Part shown: in pieces, positions 62,161 through 64,000 of the stretch | How the letters are laid out: the number at the start of each line of letters is the position of its first letter | Numbering within the stretch: position 1 is the first letter of the stretch | Position numbers and translations under genes: made by a program | Assembly (NCBI GenBank): GCA_034620365.1 | Contig: JAQGEQ010000191.1 | Location: forward strand, 930,001 to 994,000 | From: Pegea sp. RAD2-039 | Taxonomy: Eukaryota; Chordata; Thaliacea; Salpida; Salpidae | Direction: 5' to 3' | Length of the DNA: 64,000 bases | The notes under the pieces: model-generated | What the model saw: only the letters and a program-made list of their open reading frames with translations | Databases searched by the model: none | Told to the model about the DNA's origin: nothing

Positions 62161-62843
62161 CTTTGTTGTTATGGAGCCGACAAACCTGCTACCGCCATCA
62201 AGTGGTCATCTACTTCAGAGCTGGATGAAAATGAAGAAGATCTGCTTCCAACTTATCAAGTAGTGATCTCTGATAACCTTTTCAATCTTCTTCAATCTCT
62301 ACTTGCAGAGATCAAGTTGTCTGCTCCTGCTCTGACCTCTAAACCCGCTCCTACAGATCTTTTTCTTTTTAAGATCAAGAGATCAGAAAAAGCTTGCAAA
62401 GTAAGTGGATGATGATTGGTTGTGATTGCTTTATTTGAATATTTTGTAGAAAAAATGAAGAAAAGAATGGAGAAGATACAAACAGAAAATGAAAGTTCGA
62501 AGCCAGTTGTTGAAGTAGACAAACAGAATGATGAAGAGAAGTGGATTGTGTTGAAGAAGGTCGTGAGTATCTAATGATGTTGATGAGGAAGAAGAAACAA
62601 CGTCAGTGGGGAAAGTGGAGCAAAAATCATAGAAGAATATTATTGGGTATAATGTTGGAACTCTTTCTCTAACTAACTACTACTTTAAACAATCTCTATT
62701 TTACAAGTTTGTTAACAAGATTTTGAAAACATTGCAGGATCTTCATCATAAGATCATAAAGCAGAAGAAGAGATCAACTTCCAAGACTCTTCAGTAATTG
62801 ACTGGCAACTTATCTGCAAATGTATCAAATCAAATAAAAGTTG
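62161..62843 (+). pseudogene. Exon-like segments of an unrecognised gene (right duplicon)
   Basis: Counterpart of 45662-46375. Block 1 (62161-62400) is 80 open codons, 30 nt shorter than the left copy, so both stay open with lengths divisible by three. Block 2 (62450-62562) keeps the same 113 nt and borders (donor GTGAGT instead of GTAAGT). Block 3 is less well preserved. Conservation of open length in block 1 hints at past coding; no family recognised. Confidence 0.3.
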
Positions 62844-63685
62844 ATGAAAGGTTGCTGCTGAAACTTACAAGTAAGCTTTTCAAACTGAATATTGAATCTA
62901 ATCGAATTTTGTAATTGGTCCACTTGTGTGTAGTAAGTTTGATAAAAATAATCTAAAGATAATAATAGACAAGAAAAGTCCATAACATTCGGGTAGAAGG
63001 GTTTTGTTAGCCGCCAGGGTTTTATGTTCCTCTGCATACCTAGTTGGTGAAGAGAGTAGAAGTCCTGCTACATATGCAACAACTGGATCTCCATGATTTC
63101 TTCCCTGGAGTTGTCTTCTAAAGAGGACACACCAGCTTTGTCGAATTGACACTGGAAAGACATATTTACCGGTTATTAACCCAATCTTGTTTGGTGAAGA
63201 GACAGGAGCTAGTGATGGTTTCCGTTTGTAGATGGGATGTATTCATTCCACTGAACAGTCATCACCTGCCTTAAGCTTGTCAGTCCTGGGCCAATAAGGT
63301 TCTGTTCCACCACAGCCGTCCTCATTGGGTGCTTGGGGGTTAGCAGTAGTCTACTGCGACAAGTTGACTGTAGATATTTGTTTCTAGCAATCAAATACTA
63401 GTAATTGGGAGGATATCCCAGCAGATCGCTCCCAGTGGCTCTCTCTACTCTGCAAAAAAAAATGAAGCATTAAGAAGAAAAAATAATTTTAAAGAAAAGA
63501 ACGAAACCATAAAAGCTTTTTCTTTTCTATTTCACTGTGTCTTGCTCCATCAGACTTTTTGCATCTCTCTGTATCATGCTTTCATTTTAATATCATCACT
63601 CAAATCACACCTCGCATGGCGCTTCTCGGTGAAGCAGGCCCCTATTATTATTATTAAGAAAATATTAAACTGTTAGTATAATGGC

Positions 63686-63748
63686 GAGATGAACTAGCGG
63701 TTAAATCTATTGACTACTGATCATGCAAGCGTAACTTCGAACCATCTC
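63686..63748 (+). other. tRNA-like element in the right duplicon
   Basis: Identical over 63 nt to 47218-47280, with the same acceptor-like stem and box A/B-like segments. Same reservations. Confidence 0.45.
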
Positions 63749-63784
63749 TTGTCGTCGAGAAAGTATGGCACCTAGTGCTATTTA

Positions 63785-63798
63785 GCGCCACCTATCGG
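63785..63798 (-). promoter_or_regulatory. CTCF-like motif in the right duplicon
   Basis: Same 14-nt motif as at 47317-47330, two mismatches to the CTCF core consensus. Confidence 0.35.
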
Positions 63799-64000
63799 AC
63801 TAAGCAGAAAATATTTTGTTAATTTGTTCTGTACTTTTCTGCCTACTTTATATCGGGGACAGGAACCTCGCTCATGTTGACTCTTTCAGTATCTGAGCTG
63901 AAAATAAACTAAGTTGTCCCCTGACCACTTACAGGGGATTGTTTAATGAAGATGTTTTAATGTAAGTTTCCGACCTTTCTGTGTCACAGTTAGACCAGTA

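Larger units (their letters stand above)
54917..64000 (+). repeat. Large duplicated block, right copy (runs off the window)
   Basis: Direct repeat of 38,953-47,532. It contains about 0.75 kb (roughly 55,690-56,440) that the left copy lacks, and that piece includes a module related to 37,421-37,870. Distance between matching points rises from 15,964 at the left end to about 16,470 at the right. The block reaches the window end, so its right limit is unknown. Confidence 0.85.

Noticed and set aside
1-64000. CRISPR arrays, operons, bacterial-type promoters
   Set aside because: The sequence is eukaryotic with spliced metazoan genes; no spaced short repeats of CRISPR type are present. The only clear short tandem array is the contiguous 15-bp minisatellite.

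Overview
The window is nuclear DNA from an animal, most likely an invertebrate. It is very AT-rich, the genes carry GT-AG introns (many of 46-80 nt, some of 3-6 kb), and the proteins are metazoan: a YAP/Yorkie co-activator, DCAF7, MITD1 and pICln. A TATA box plus TCAGTC initiator at the YAP gene and a CTCF-type motif beside it suggest an arthropod-like lineage. A mite-like chelicerate is a guess that the sequence does not prove.

Left third (1-21,500) is gene-rich. Two tandem, divergent pICln paralogues lie on the minus strand (1,271-3,713). After a LINE 3' fragment and an AT-rich gap comes the YAP/Yorkie gene on the plus strand (leader about 7,525, stop 16,232, poly(A) signal about 17,390), with a possible alternative short C-terminus. 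DCAF7 follows (19,420-21,121), with eight coding exons.

Middle third (21,500-36,700) is sparse. A minus-strand gene (24,014-about 30,750) with a 5.7-kb intron encodes a ubiquitin-peptidase-like protein whose presumed nucleophile position reads Ser, and a 15-bp minisatellite starts next to its stop codon. MITD1 (three exons) sits at 32,830-34,785.

Right part (36,700-64,000) is repeat territory. At least five copies or fragments of one non-LTR retrotransposon (LINE) family are present, plus a tRNA-headed SINE whose 3' tail matches the LINE tail. A block of about 8.6-9.1 kb occurs twice in direct orientation (38,953-47,532 and 54,917 to the window edge), and a third diverged partial copy lies at 48,341-50,165. 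The duplicated block carries a LINE 3' half, a tRNA-like hairpin, a CTCF-like motif and exon-like segments of an unrecognised gene.

The host genes are not an operon. Their functions are separate: snRNP/PRMT5 assembly (pICln), Hippo signalling output (YAP), CUL4/DYRK scaffold (DCAF7) and ESCRT-III/cytokinesis (MITD1). All exon structures were read by eye from splice signals, reading frame and remembered family sequences. No database search or alignment program was run.
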